Assembly (NCBI RefSeq): GCF_014083985.1
Contig: NZ_CP046907.1
Coordinates: forward strand, 4,564,501 to 4,628,500
Length of the DNA stretch: 64,000 nt
Source: Streptomyces sp. SCUT-3
GTDB lineage: Bacteria; Actinomycetota; Actinomycetes; Streptomycetales; Streptomycetaceae
Direction: 5' to 3'
The notes below the pieces were generated by a model that saw nothing but the letters and a program-made list of their open reading frames with translations, had not been told where the DNA came from and made no database searches. Below, piece after piece: positions 43,030 through 51,737 of the stretch (position 1 is the first letter of the stretch; each line of letters starts with the position of its first letter). The position numbers were made by a program, and so were the translations under genes.

Positions 43030-43845
43030 TCAGCCGGTGGGGGAGCGGCGGGGCGGGCGGGGGACGAAGCCGCTGGTGCGGGCGGCGTACTCGGCCCAGC
43101 CGGGGCGGCCGGCCATGTGCCGCTCCAGCAGCCGCTTCCCGCTGCCGACGGTCAGCAGCGCGGTCATCACCAGCGGCGAGACGACGGTCGGCAGCCCGGC
43201 CCAGTGGCCGCAGGCCAGCAGGAACAGCCCCCACCACACCAGGAAGTCCCCGAAGTAGTTGGGGTGCCGGGTCCAGCTCCACAGGCCGCGGTCCATGATC
43301 CGGCCCCGGTTGGCCGGATCGGCCTTGAACCGGGCCAGCTGCCGGTCGCCGACCGCCTCGAAGAACAGCCCAGCCGCCCACAGCGCGACCCCCGCCGCGC
43401 CGAGCGCGCCCAGCGGCGCGGCCTGGTACATCGCAGCCTGGACCGGCAGCGACACCAGCACCACCAGGGCGCCCTGGAGGAGGTAGACCTTGCGGAAGGC
43501 GTAGGCGGTGCGGCTGCCCGGGGCGCGGGAGAGCATCTGCTCGTACCGCGGGTCCTCGCCGTGACCGCGGCCGCGCGCGGCGATGTGGGCGGCCAGCCGC
43601 AGCCCCCACACCGCCGTGAGCGCGGCCACCACCGCGCGCCGCGCCCCGTCCCCGCCGTCCCCGGCGGAGACGGCGTACGACACCAGGGCCACGGCGGCGA
43701 ACGCGGCGCCCCACGCCACGTCCACCACCCGGTGCACCCCCTTGGCCGCGCCCACGGCGAAGGCCACCAGCATCACCGCCAGGGCCGCGCCCGCCGCCGC
43801 GAGCACCCCTTGGGCGAACTGCTCCCACGGGAAGGGCCCGGTCAC
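43030..43845 (-). CDS. DUF1295 membrane protein (steroid 5-alpha-reductase/isoprenylcysteine methyltransferase-like)
   Basis: 271 residues, about seven hydrophobic helices. The C-terminal signature is GLWSWTRHPNYFGDFLVWWG near residue 195, typical of DUF1295 and the 5-alpha-reductase superfamily, suggesting NADPH-dependent reduction or methylation of a lipid. The ~SGKRLLERHMAGRPGWAEYA tail is also typical. The start is GTG at 43843-43845, overlapping the stop of the upstream 53-residue micro-ORF (GTGA). Last member of the lipid-modification chain that begins at 47437. Confidence 0.88.
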   Translation of the reverse strand: MTGPFPWEQFAQGVLAAAGAALAVMLVAFAVGAAKGVHRVVDVAWGAAFAAVALVSYAVSAGDGGDGARRAVVAALTAVWGLRLAAHIAARGRGHGEDPRYEQMLSRAPGSRTAYAFRKVYLLQGALVVLVSLPVQAAMYQAAPLGALGAAGVALWAAGLFFEAVGDRQLARFKADPANRGRIMDRGLWSWTRHPNYFGDFLVWWGLFLLACGHWAGLPTVVSPLVMTALLTVGSGKRLLERHMAGRPGWAEYAARTSGFVPRPPRRSPTG

Positions 43846-44003
43846 CGCGCCGCCCCCGCCGGGGCCGCAGGGGCGCCTGGCTCCGCCGGGGCGCCGGCCG
43901 GGCCGGCCCCGCTGCCGTCCCGGGCGCGCAGCCGCACCGGCAGCCCGCCCCCGCCCAGTGCCCTCTCCGCCGGCCGGGCCGGCCGCTGCGCGATCCCGGT
44001 CAC
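43842..44003 (-). CDS. 53-residue micro-ORF coupled on both sides in the lipid cluster
   Basis: Starts GTG at 44001-44003, sharing GTGA with the stop of the cyclopropane synthase gene, and ends so that its own TGA overlaps the GTG of the DUF1295 gene. Text is MTGIAQRPARPAERALGGGG, then a basic stretch and an Ala/Gly/Pro-rich tail. No domain is recognised, and the composition is low complexity. The exact double four-base overlap would make translation continuous through the cluster, so it may be a real peptide or only a coupling device. Confidence 0.45.
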   Translation of the reverse strand: MTGIAQRPARPAERALGGGGLPVRLRARDGSGAGPAGAPAEPGAPAAPAGAAR

Positions 44004-45361
44004 CGGGCACCGCCCCCGTTCCGCGTGAGCAGCAGCTGCTGCACGTCCAGGTAGCCGGACCGGAACCCGGCCTCTGAGTAGGCCAGGTAGAAGTCCCACA
44101 TCCGGCGGAAAGTGGCGTCCAGGCCGAGGGCCCCGACCTCCTCGGCGCGCCCGGCGAACCGCTCCCGCCACAGCCGCAGCGTCTCGGCGTAGTGCGGGCC
44201 GAACGCCTCCCTGCGAACGATCCTCAGCCCGGTGTGCCGGCGGGTCGCCGACTCCAGGGCCTCCACGGAGGGGATCAGCCCGCCGGGGAAGACGTACTTC
44301 TGGATCCAGGTCCAGGTCGACCGGGAGGCCTCCATCCGGTCGTGCGGCATGGTGATCGCCTGCAGGGCGATCCGCCCGCCGGGCGCCAGCACCCGCTCCA
44401 GGACGCCGAAGTACACCGGCCAGAACTCCGCCCCCACTGCCTCGATCATCTCCACGCTGACGACCGCGTCGTAGACGCCCCCCACCTGCCGGTAGTCGCG
44501 CAGCAGCAGCGTGACGCGGTCCTCGTACCCGGCCTCGGCCACCCGCCGGGACGCCAGCCGCAGCTGCTCCTGCGACAGGGTCACCGTGGTCACCCGCGCG
44601 CCGCGGGCGGCGGCGCGCAGCGCCAGCTCGCCCCAGCCGGTGCCTATCTCCAGCAGCCGGGTGCCCGCACCGACCCCGGCCGCGTCCAGCAGCCGGTCGA
44701 CCTTCGCCCGCTGCGCGGCGGCCAGGCCGTCCCAGGAGGCGTCCGGCCGCCCGTCCGGGCCCTCGGGGAAGACGGCCGAGGAGTACGTCATGGTCTCGTC
44801 GAGGAAGAGCGCGAACAGGTCGTTGGACAGGTCGTAGTGGCGGTGGATGTTGCCGCGGGTGTTCGCCACGGTGTTGCGCTGCGCGGCCGGCTGCCGGCGC
44901 GCCCACGCCCCGCGCAGCCGCTGCAGCGGCGCGGGCACGAGCTCCGCGGCCCCGGACGCCAGCACGGTGAGCACCCCCACCGGGTCCTGCGCGTCCCACT
45001 CGCGGGCCGTCCAGGACTCGCCGAACCCGATCAGGCCGTCGGCCCCCAGCCGCCGGAAGAACGCCTCCGGCCGGAGCACCTCCAGCACAGGGGACCCGGG
45101 GTCCCCGGCGCCCAGCACGGTGCCGTCCGGCAGGACCGCCCGCAGCGGCAGCCGGGCCAGGGCCCGCTCCACCAGCAGCCGTGCCGCCCGGCCGCGCAGG
45201 ACGGCCCGCGGCACCCGGGCCACGTCCGGCCACCGGGCCGGGTCCACGGCGCCGGGGCCGGCGGGCCCCGCGGCGGCCGGGGGGCCGTCGGCCGGGGCGG
45301 CCGGGGCGGCCGGGGTGCCGTCGGCAGGGCGGACGGTTTCCTCGAAAGAACCGGTCGTCAC
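44000..45361 (-). CDS. cfa: Cyclopropane-fatty-acyl-phospholipid synthase family methyltransferase
   Basis: 453 residues. A ~50-residue Ala/Pro/Gly leader and an N-terminal lipid-binding domain precede the SAM-dependent fold. The SAM-binding motif is TRLLEIGTGWGELALRAAAR near residue 240, followed by VTTVTLSQEQLRLASRRVAE. FDAVVSVEMIEAVG-like text (VYDAVVSVEMIEAVGAEFW) and HNTVANTRGNIHRHYDLSND near residue 160 are family hallmarks. It methylates a double bond in phospholipid acyl chains, giving a cyclopropane or a methyl branch. The GTG start at 45361 is one base after the DUF1365 stop. Confidence 0.92.
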   Translation of the reverse strand: MTTGSFEETVRPADGTPAAPAAPADGPPAAAGPAGPGAVDPARWPDVARVPRAVLRGRAARLLVERALARLPLRAVLPDGTVLGAGDPGSPVLEVLRPEAFFRRLGADGLIGFGESWTAREWDAQDPVGVLTVLASGAAELVPAPLQRLRGAWARRQPAAQRNTVANTRGNIHRHYDLSNDLFALFLDETMTYSSAVFPEGPDGRPDASWDGLAAAQRAKVDRLLDAAGVGAGTRLLEIGTGWGELALRAAARGARVTTVTLSQEQLRLASRRVAEAGYEDRVTLLLRDYRQVGGVYDAVVSVEMIEAVGAEFWPVYFGVLERVLAPGGRIALQAITMPHDRMEASRSTWTWIQKYVFPGGLIPSVEALESATRRHTGLRIVRREAFGPHYAETLRLWRERFAGRAEEVGALGLDATFRRMWDFYLAYSEAGFRSGYLDVQQLLLTRNGGGAR

Positions 45362-45362
45362 A

Positions 45363-46151
45363 TCACACCTTCTCGAACTCGGTACCGGTGGCCGCCCCCG
45401 TGCCGGGGCGGTCCGGGCGCGGGAAGACCTTCAGCCCGCGCAGGAACAGGGCGGTGCCCCGCAGCCGGATGTGGGCCGACACCCAGGCGGTGGCCAGCGG
45501 CCTGCGCACGGCCAGCCGCAGCAGCTGCCCGGCCGTGCCGGGCCTGCGGACCCCGCGCACGGTGGCGGAGAACGGGCGCCCGCCCCCGCGCTCCAGGCGG
45601 ACCGCGACGTCCAGCCGGCCGTCCGGCTCCGGCAGCCGCATCCGGTAGCGGCCGTCGACCGGGAAGAACGGGGAGACGTAGAACTCCTTGTCCGCCTCCG
45701 CGACCTGCCGCCCGTCCGGGCGCAGGAGGTAGCAGTGCCGGCCGCCGTACGTGTTGTGCACCTCGGCCACCACGCACACCGGCGCGCCGGCCGCGTCGCG
45801 GCACCAGTAGAGGGTCACCGGGTTGAACACGTGCCCCAGCACCCGGGCGGCGGTGAGCATCAGCACCCGCAGCCCCGAGGGGTCCACGCCGTTCGCCGCC
45901 AGGAAACGGTCCAGGCCGGCCCGGACCGTCGGCGCGGACCCGTCGAAGTGGTCCCGGGCGTCGAAGCCGGCCAGCGGGCGCGCCCAGCGGGGCAGCACGG
46001 GCAGGGCGTCGGGGTCGACCAGCCACAGGTAGGTGCGGTGCCGGAAGGCGTCGCGCAGCGGCGAGGTGCGCACGTGGACGACCGTGCACGGGTACAGGGC
46101 GGGAGCCGGCCCCGGGACACCGCCCGGGGCCGGGTGCGCGCGGCCGCTCAC
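45363..46151 (-). CDS. DUF1365 family protein
   Basis: 262 residues, soluble-looking. Signature stretches: PCTVVHVRTSPLRDAFRHRT, YLWLVDPDALPVLPRW, GHVFNPVTLYWCRD, EVHNTYGGRHCYLL and KEFYVSPFFPVDGRYRM. DUF1365 proteins are almost always next to a cyclopropane synthase-like methyltransferase and a FAD oxidoreductase (e.g. Rv0447c-Rv0449c in M. tuberculosis), and are presumed to act on the same fatty acid. The GTG at 46149-46151 overlaps the stop of the FAD gene (GTGA). The in-frame region upstream is not family-like. Confidence 0.9.
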   Translation of the reverse strand: MSGRAHPAPGGVPGPAPALYPCTVVHVRTSPLRDAFRHRTYLWLVDPDALPVLPRWARPLAGFDARDHFDGSAPTVRAGLDRFLAANGVDPSGLRVLMLTAARVLGHVFNPVTLYWCRDAAGAPVCVVAEVHNTYGGRHCYLLRPDGRQVAEADKEFYVSPFFPVDGRYRMRLPEPDGRLDVAVRLERGGGRPFSATVRGVRRPGTAGQLLRLAVRRPLATAWVSAHIRLRGTALFLRGLKVFPRPDRPGTGAATGTEFEKV

Positions 46152-47437
46152 CACTCGGCGCCCAGGGACCGCGCCGCCGCCACCCCGGAGCGGCAGCCGT
46201 CCTCGTGGAACCCCCAGCCGTGGTAGGCCCCGGCGAACGCGGTCACCCCGGTGTTCAGGCCCGGCAGCAGGGACTGGGCGGCCACCGACTCGGCCGTGTA
46301 CACCGGGTGCTCGTAGACGGTGCGGGCCAGCACCTTCTCCGGCGCCACCCGGTCGGCGCCGTTGAGGGTGACCACGTGCGGCTGCGGCGAGCGCAGCCGC
46401 TGCAGCCGGTTCATGTCGTAGCTGACCCGGACCGCGTCCGCCGGGCCGTCGCAGGACGGCATCAGGTAGTTCCACGAGGCGCGGGCGCCCGCGGCGCGGG
46501 GCAGGAGTCCGTCGTCGGTGTGCAGCAGGGTCTCGTTGCGGGAGTAGCGGAACGCCCCCAGCGCGGCCCGCTCCTGCCCGGTCGGCCGGTGCAGCAGCCG
46601 CAGCGCCTGGTCAGGATGGGTGGCGACCACCACCGCGTCCACCGCGTGCACGGCGCCGTCCTCGGTGACCACGTCCGCGGACGAGGCGTGCCGCACCACG
46701 GTCCGCACGGGGGCGCCGGTGCGCACGGCCGTCAGCTGCTTCGCCACCCGCTCCACGTACTCGCGCGAACCGCCGCTGACCGTGCGCCACTGCGGCGAGC
46801 CGGTCACCGACAGCATCCCGTGGTGCTCCAGGAAGCGGAACAGGTAGCGGGCCGGGTACTCCGCGGCGGTGTGCGGCGCGCACGACCACACGGCCGAGAC
46901 CAGGGGGGTCATGAAGTGCGAGACGAAGTAGGGGGAGAAGCCGCCGCGCCGCAGGAACAGGCCCAGCGACGGCCCGGCGCCCCCGCCGGCGCCGTCCCCG
47001 GTGCCGCTCTCCGCGAGCAGCCGGCGGGCGGCCCGGTGGAAGCGCGGCACCTCGGCGAGCATCCGCAGGTACCGCGGGCGCAGCGCGTGGCGCGGGGAGG
47101 CCAGCAGGCCCGCGGGCCCCCTCGCCCCCGCGTACTCCAGGCCGCAGCCCTCGCACCGCACCGACATCGACATCTCGGCGTCCTGCGTGGCCACCTCCAG
47201 CTCGCGGAACAGCCGCAGCAGGTTCGGGTAGGTGCGCTCGTTGTGCACGATGAACCCGCTGTCCACGGCCAGCACCCGCCCGTCCGGGGAGGCCACGTCG
47301 TGGGTGTGCGCGTGGCCCCCCAGCCGCCGGTCCGCCTCGAACAGCACCACGTCGTACCGGCGCTGCAGCAGGTACGCCGCAGTCAGCCCGGACACCCCGC
47401 CGCCGACCACCGCGACCCGCCGCCGTGACGACCCCAT
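46148..47437 (-). CDS. FAD-dependent amine oxidase/desaturase-like protein of the lipid cluster
   Basis: 429 residues. N-terminal FAD Rossmann motif VAVVGGGVSGLTAAYLLQRR, followed by FEADRRLGGHAHTHDV and AVDSGFIVHNERTYPNLLRL. The mid region PLVSAVWSCAPHTAAEYPARY and the C-terminal FAD contact AFAGAYHGWGFHEDGCRSG place it with the NAD/FAD proteins that accompany DUF1365 and cyclopropane synthase. Probable role: oxidation or desaturation of the methyl-branched or cyclopropane acyl chain. A cysteine pair, CEGCGLE, near residue 93 could be structural. First gene of the cluster: GAGGAGGAG lies four bases before the ATG. It faces the SDR gene across 170 bases. Confidence 0.88.
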   Translation of the reverse strand: MGSSRRRVAVVGGGVSGLTAAYLLQRRYDVVLFEADRRLGGHAHTHDVASPDGRVLAVDSGFIVHNERTYPNLLRLFRELEVATQDAEMSMSVRCEGCGLEYAGARGPAGLLASPRHALRPRYLRMLAEVPRFHRAARRLLAESGTGDGAGGGAGPSLGLFLRRGGFSPYFVSHFMTPLVSAVWSCAPHTAAEYPARYLFRFLEHHGMLSVTGSPQWRTVSGGSREYVERVAKQLTAVRTGAPVRTVVRHASSADVVTEDGAVHAVDAVVVATHPDQALRLLHRPTGQERAALGAFRYSRNETLLHTDDGLLPRAAGARASWNYLMPSCDGPADAVRVSYDMNRLQRLRSPQPHVVTLNGADRVAPEKVLARTVYEHPVYTAESVAAQSLLPGLNTGVTAFAGAYHGWGFHEDGCRSGVAAARSLGAEW

Positions 47438-47609
47438 CCGCTCCTCCTCCGCCCCGCCCGGAGCCCTTGCTCCGGACCCTTCCGGATCCGCCCGCCCCCG
47501 TACGCGCGCTCCGCCGTCCGGCCGGTATTCGGTGCCCCCCGGACGGCGGATTGGTCCGACTGCTGGCGAAGAGGTGAGGACCGCGCCGAAGCGAGGTAGA
47601 GATCGGGTC

Positions 47610-49166
47610 ATGACCCCGCCGCACCGACCCCTGCGCTGCCTCGTCACCGGAGCCACCGGCTACATCGGCGGACGCCTCGTCCCCGAGCTGCTGGCGGCCG
47701 GGCACAGCGTCCGCTGCCTCGCCCGCACCCCCGCCAAGCTGCGGGACCTGCCCTGGGCCGACGACGTCGAGACCGTCGAGGGCGACGTCACCCGACCGGA
47801 GACCCTGCCCGCGGCGCTGGAGGGAATCGACACCGCCTACTACCTGGTGCACGCCCTCGGCGCGGGGAAGGACTTCGAACTCACCGACCGCGAGGCGGCC
47901 CGCGCCTTCGGCCGGGCGGCCCGCGAGGCCGGGGTGGGCCGCATCGTCTACCTCGGCGGCCTCACCCCCGCCGGGGTGCCCGAGAGCAGGCTCTCCGCGC
48001 ACCTGCGCTCGCGCGCCGAGGTCGGCCGCATCCTCATGGACTCCGGGGTGCCCACCGCGGTCCTGCGCGCCGCCGTCGTCATCGGCTCCGGCTCCGCCTC
48101 GTTCGAGATGCTGCGCTACCTCACCGAGCGGCTCCCGGTCATGGTCACCCCCTCGTGGGTGCGCACCCGCCTCCAGCCGATCGCGGTCCGCGACGCCCTG
48201 TACTACCTGGTGGGCTGCGCCGACCTGCCCGCGGACGTCAACCGCACCTTCGACATCGGCGGCCCGGACGTGCTGACCTACCGCGACATGATGCAGTGCT
48301 ACGCCGGCGTCGCCGGGCTGCCCGCGCGCGTCATCGTCCCCGTGCCCGTCCTGACCCCCCGCCTGTCCAGCCACTGGATCGGCCTGGTCACCCCCGTGCC
48401 CGCCTCGGTGGCCCGGCCTCTGACCGAGTCGCTGCGCCACGAGGTGGTCTGCACCGAGCACGACATCCGCGGTTACGTCCCCGACCCGCCCGAGGGGCTG
48501 ACCTGGCTCAACGACGCCCTGCGGCTGGCGCTGAAGAAGATCCGCGAGGCCGACGTGGCCACCCGCTGGACCTCCGCCGCCACCCCCGGCGCCCCCAGCG
48601 ACCCGCTGCCCACCGACCCCGACTGGGCCGGCGGCAGCCTCTACACCGACGACCGCACCCTCACCACCGTCGCCTCCCCCGAGTCCCTGTGGAAGGTCGT
48701 CGAGGGCATCGGCGGGGACAACGGCTGGTACTCCTTCCCGCTGGGCTGGGCCGCCCGCGGCGGCTTCGACCGGCTGGTCGGCGGAGTCGGCCTGCGCCGC
48801 GGCCGCCGCGACCCGCAGCGGCTGCGCGTCGGCGACAGCCTGGACTTCTGGCGGGTCGAGGAGATCGAACGCGGCCGGCTGCTGCGGCTGCGCGCCGAGA
48901 TGCGGCTGCCCGGCCTGGCCTGGCTGGAGTTCACCCTCGGGCAGGAGGAGGAGACCGGCTACACCACGTTCCGGCAGCGGGCGGTGTTCCACCCGCGGGG
49001 GCTGGGCGGCCACGCCTACTGGTGGGGGATCAGCCCCTTCCACGCCCTGGTCTTCGGCAGCATGGCCCGCAACATCACGGCCGCGGCCGCCCGGCTCGAC
49101 GGATGGGACCCGGCCGCTCCGTCGCCGCGGACCGTTGACGCCCCCGACGCACGCTCGACACGATGA
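47610..49166 (+). CDS. SDR-family oxidoreductase with C-terminal DUF2867
   Basis: 518 residues. The N-terminal atypical/extended SDR domain has CLVTGATGYIGGRLVPELL (NAD(P) loop), DTAYYLVHALGAGKDF and RIVYLGGL. The DUF2867 domain starts near residue 330 (LYTDDRTLTTVASPESLWKV, GWYSFPLGWAARGGFDRLVG) and ends with HAYWWGISPFHALVFGSMAR. The combination is typical of SDRs beside carotenoid, photolyase or cyclopropane-lipid genes. Divergent from the FAD gene with which it probably shares regulation. The ATG at 47610 is weakly preceded by GAGGTAGAGA. The substrate is unknown. Confidence 0.88.
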   Translation: MTPPHRPLRCLVTGATGYIGGRLVPELLAAGHSVRCLARTPAKLRDLPWADDVETVEGDVTRPETLPAALEGIDTAYYLVHALGAGKDFELTDREAARAFGRAAREAGVGRIVYLGGLTPAGVPESRLSAHLRSRAEVGRILMDSGVPTAVLRAAVVIGSGSASFEMLRYLTERLPVMVTPSWVRTRLQPIAVRDALYYLVGCADLPADVNRTFDIGGPDVLTYRDMMQCYAGVAGLPARVIVPVPVLTPRLSSHWIGLVTPVPASVARPLTESLRHEVVCTEHDIRGYVPDPPEGLTWLNDALRLALKKIREADVATRWTSAATPGAPSDPLPTDPDWAGGSLYTDDRTLTTVASPESLWKVVEGIGGDNGWYSFPLGWAARGGFDRLVGGVGLRRGRRDPQRLRVGDSLDFWRVEEIERGRLLRLRAEMRLPGLAWLEFTLGQEEETGYTTFRQRAVFHPRGLGGHAYWWGISPFHALVFGSMARNITAAAARLDGWDPAAPSPRTVDAPDARSTR

Positions 49167-49170
49167 CCGC

Positions 49171-50088
49171 ATGCGCATCGGACTGCTGGGCACGGGCCCC
49201 TGGGCGGAACGCGTGCACGCCCCCTCCCTGAGCGAGCACCCCGGGGTGGAACTGGTGGGGGTGTGGGGCCGCCGGGCGGAGGCGGCCCGGGAACTGGCGG
49301 AGCGGCACGGGGCCCGCGCGTACGACGACCCCGACGCGCTCGTCGCCGACGTGGACGCGGTCGCACTCGCCCTGCCGCCCGGCGTCCAGGCCGAGCTGGC
49401 GGCGCGGGCCGCCGGGGCGGGGCGGCACCTGCTGCTGGAGAAGCCGCTCGCCGACACCGTGCCCGCCGCCCGCCGGGTCGCGGAGGCGGTCCGGCGCACC
49501 GGCGCGGCGTCGGTGGTCTTCTTCACGCTGCGCTTCGGCACCCCGGAGCAGCAGGCGTGGATCAGCGAGCAGGCCGCGCACGGGGGCTGGTTCACCGCCC
49601 GCGCCGAATGGCTCGCCCCCGTCTTCGGGGACCGGCCGGCCCCGGGGCCCGGCTCCCCGTGGCGCCGGGAGCGGGGTGCCCTGTGGGACGTCGGGCCCCA
49701 CGCCCTGTCCGTCCTGCTCCCGGTGCTCGGCGACGTCACCGACGTCACCGCGGCCCGCGGCCCCCTGGACACCGTGCACCTGGTCACGCACCACGAGGGA
49801 GGGGCGTCCGCCACCCTGACCCTCAGCCTGAGCGCGCCGCCCGCCGCCGCGGGGACCGCCGTGGAACTGCGCGGGAGGGCGGGGACCGCCGCACTGCCCG
49901 TGCACGGCGACGGCCCGCAGGCCGCCCACGGCCGGGCGGTCGACGCCCTGCTCGCGACGGCCCGCAGCGGCGGGCCGCACCCGTGCGGCGCCGGGTTCGG
50001 CCTGCGCGTCGTGGAGGTGCTCGACGCCGCCGAACGGTCCCTGCGCGACGGCGGCTCCGTGCAGCGGCCCCCGGCCCCGCACTCCTGA
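49171..50088 (+). CDS. Gfo/Idh/MocA-family oxidoreductase
   Basis: 305 residues, NAD(P)-dependent dehydrogenase of sugars or polyols. The Rossmann loop is MRIGLLGTGPWAERVHAPSL. The family EKP motif appears as HLLLEKPLADTVPAARR near residue 93, and the C-terminal domain includes ALWDVGPHALSVLLPVLG with the active-site Asp/His. The start is four bases beyond the SDR stop, so it is likely co-transcribed. The C-terminus is followed by a 14-base tandem repeat. Confidence 0.88.
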   Translation: MRIGLLGTGPWAERVHAPSLSEHPGVELVGVWGRRAEAARELAERHGARAYDDPDALVADVDAVALALPPGVQAELAARAAGAGRHLLLEKPLADTVPAARRVAEAVRRTGAASVVFFTLRFGTPEQQAWISEQAAHGGWFTARAEWLAPVFGDRPAPGPGSPWRRERGALWDVGPHALSVLLPVLGDVTDVTAARGPLDTVHLVTHHEGGASATLTLSLSAPPAAAGTAVELRGRAGTAALPVHGDGPQAAHGRAVDALLATARSGGPHPCGAGFGLRVVEVLDAAERSLRDGGSVQRPPAPHS

Positions 50089-50110
50089 GCGGCCGGCTTC
50101 CCGCCGCCAC

Positions 50111-50162
50111 GACCCTGCCGCCGCGACCCTGCCGCCGCGACCCTGCCGCCGCGACCCTGCCG
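50111..50162 (+). repeat. 14-base tandem repeat, four copies
   Basis: GACCCTGCCGCCGC repeats with starts at 50111, 50125, 50139 and 50153, the last diverging after GACCCTGCCGC. It follows the oxidoreductase stop and leads into an AT-richer promoter-like stretch (50195-50250) for the SPW gene. Confidence 0.85.
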
Positions 50163-50305
50163 CGACTGCCCTGCTTCCGACACCTGCGGCAGGTAATCAT
50201 CGCCTCAAAAACATGCTCATAACGGGTGAAAAGGAGCACAATGAAGTGTGCGGTACATGCCGCATCGTGTGATCGCCCAGCGTGGAACCTAAGGAGGCGA
50301 GTCGG

Positions 50306-50752
50306 ATGGCCGACGTGTCACGCCACAGGGGCGACATGGCCACCCACCCCGACGTGCGCGAGATGAGGGAGCGGTTCGCGCGCACCGCGGACGAGAGGGA
50401 CGTGGCGCTCGTCGATGCGTCGGTGCTCCTGACCGGCCTGTACTGCGCCGTCTCTCCCTGGGTGGTCAACTTCTCGCTCACCCGCCCGGACCTCGCGGCC
50501 AACAACCTGATCATGGGAATCGCCATCGGCCTGACGGGCCTCGTCCTCTCCGTGGCACCGGCCAGGGCGTACGGGCTGAGCTGGGCGATGATCGTGATCG
50601 GCGTCTGGCTGATCGTGTCCCCGTGGATCGTCACCAGCGGCCCCACCGCCGGGATGATCTGGAACAACATCGTCGTCGGCGTCCTCACCTGCCTGTTCGG
50701 CCTGCTGGCCGCGAGCAGGCTGATGAAGATGAAGAAGGGACCTGCCGTCTGA
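50306..50752 (+). CDS. SPW-repeat membrane protein
   Basis: 148 residues with four hydrophobic helices in two halves, each carrying the SPW signature: YCAVSPWVVNFSLTRPDLAANN and WLIVSPWIVTSG, followed by similar NN-containing turns (NNLIMGIAIGLTGLVLSV and NNIVVGVLTCLFGLLAA). An N-terminal cytoplasmic region of about 40 residues is charged (HPDVREMRERFARTADERD). AAGGAGG lies eight bases before the ATG, an ideal site. Function of the family is unknown; it is often a small stress-related membrane protein. The AT-rich region upstream (50195-50250) suggests its own promoter. Confidence 0.85.
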   Translation: MADVSRHRGDMATHPDVREMRERFARTADERDVALVDASVLLTGLYCAVSPWVVNFSLTRPDLAANNLIMGIAIGLTGLVLSVAPARAYGLSWAMIVIGVWLIVSPWIVTSGPTAGMIWNNIVVGVLTCLFGLLAASRLMKMKKGPAV

Positions 50753-50945
50753 GGCGGAGCACGGCCGCGCCGCCCCCCGCCACCCCCGCCACCCCGGCCC
50801 GCTCCGGTCACCGGCCGTCCGCGTCGGTGACGGTGACGGGCGGGGGCGGCGGTCCGTTCCCCGCCCCGTGAATCCCCGCACCGGGAGCCCCGCTCCCGGA
50901 GCCCCACTCCCGGAGTCCCCGCCCCGGAGGCCGGGCGCCGCCCGG

Positions 50946-51737
50946 TCACCGGGCCGGTGTACTCCGGCGGCGGCCGGCCGGGGCGGCGTAGTACGGCACC
51001 AGGTACCGGTCCTGCCCGCGCCGGCCCGCTGGCACCGTCACCAGGGCGGGCAGCACCTCCGGTGCCAGCCCGGCGGAGATCGCCCGGCGGCACCGGGCGC
51101 AGGCCGGGCGCCGCTCCGCGGCCACGTCCCGGGCGCGGACCCGGCGCCGTTTCGCGGCCTTCCGGGAGCCGGACGCCGAAGCGCCACCGCCCTCGTGGGC
51201 GGCGCCGTGCAGGGGGTTGTAGAAGCACCGCACCACCGGTGGCCGCGGCCTGCGCCCGGCGTGCAGGTCGTGCGCGGCGGCGAACAGCTCCAGCGCCCGG
51301 TCGGCGAGCACGACGGCGAACGCCGCGTCGGTCGCGTCCACCGGCCCCGGGCCGTCACCGCCGCCGCGGCCGCCGTTGTGGTCGCCGTCGCCGTCGCCGT
51401 CGCCGTCAAGCAGCCGGCCGGCGGCGTGGTAGGCGTCCAGGGACGCGGTGTAGGCGGCCCGCGCCTCCGACTCCTCGGCGTCCAGGTCGAGTTCGGCGGT
51501 CCGCAGCACCTCGCCCACCTCGGCGACCCGCTCCGACGCCGCGGCCGAGAGCCGCTCGCACAGGTCCTGCCACACCCGGGCCACCAGTTCCTGCTGCGCC
51601 CTCCTCGCCCGGGGGTCGGCGGGCGGCCGCGCCGCCCCGGTCCCGGCGACCGCCCAACCGCGCCACCGGCCGGGCGAGAGGGACCACCGCACCCACTCCG
51701 CCCGTCCCGCGAGCCACTGCCCGAAACCCTCGCCCAT
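50946..51737 (-). CDS. Hypothetical protein with C-terminal Cys-rich, basic region
   Basis: 263 residues, no family recognised. The N-terminus is Trp/Arg-rich (MGEGFGQWLAGRAEWVRWSL), followed by a helical middle (ELVARVWQDLCERLSAAASE) and an Asp-Gly run (DGDGDGDGD) encoded by a GTCGCC-type microsatellite near 51385. After CFYNPLHG and a basic segment (KAAKRRRVRARD), a CARCRR pair with an upstream Cys could bind zinc. The ATG at 51737 is preferred over an in-frame ATG 12 codons upstream. It lies 144 bases downstream of fahA on the same strand, possibly the tail of the homogentisate operon. Confidence 0.6.
   Translation of the reverse strand: MGEGFGQWLAGRAEWVRWSLSPGRWRGWAVAGTGAARPPADPRARRAQQELVARVWQDLCERLSAAASERVAEVGEVLRTAELDLDAEESEARAAYTASLDAYHAAGRLLDGDGDGDGDHNGGRGGGDGPGPVDATDAAFAVVLADRALELFAAAHDLHAGRRPRPPVVRCFYNPLHGAAHEGGGASASGSRKAAKRRRVRARDVAAERRPACARCRRAISAGLAPEVLPALVTVPAGRRGQDRYLVPYYAAPAGRRRSTPAR

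Noticed and set aside
50111-50162. CRISPR-like array
   Set aside because: 14-base units are contiguous with no spacers, and no cas genes are present. The same applies to the other tandem repeats.
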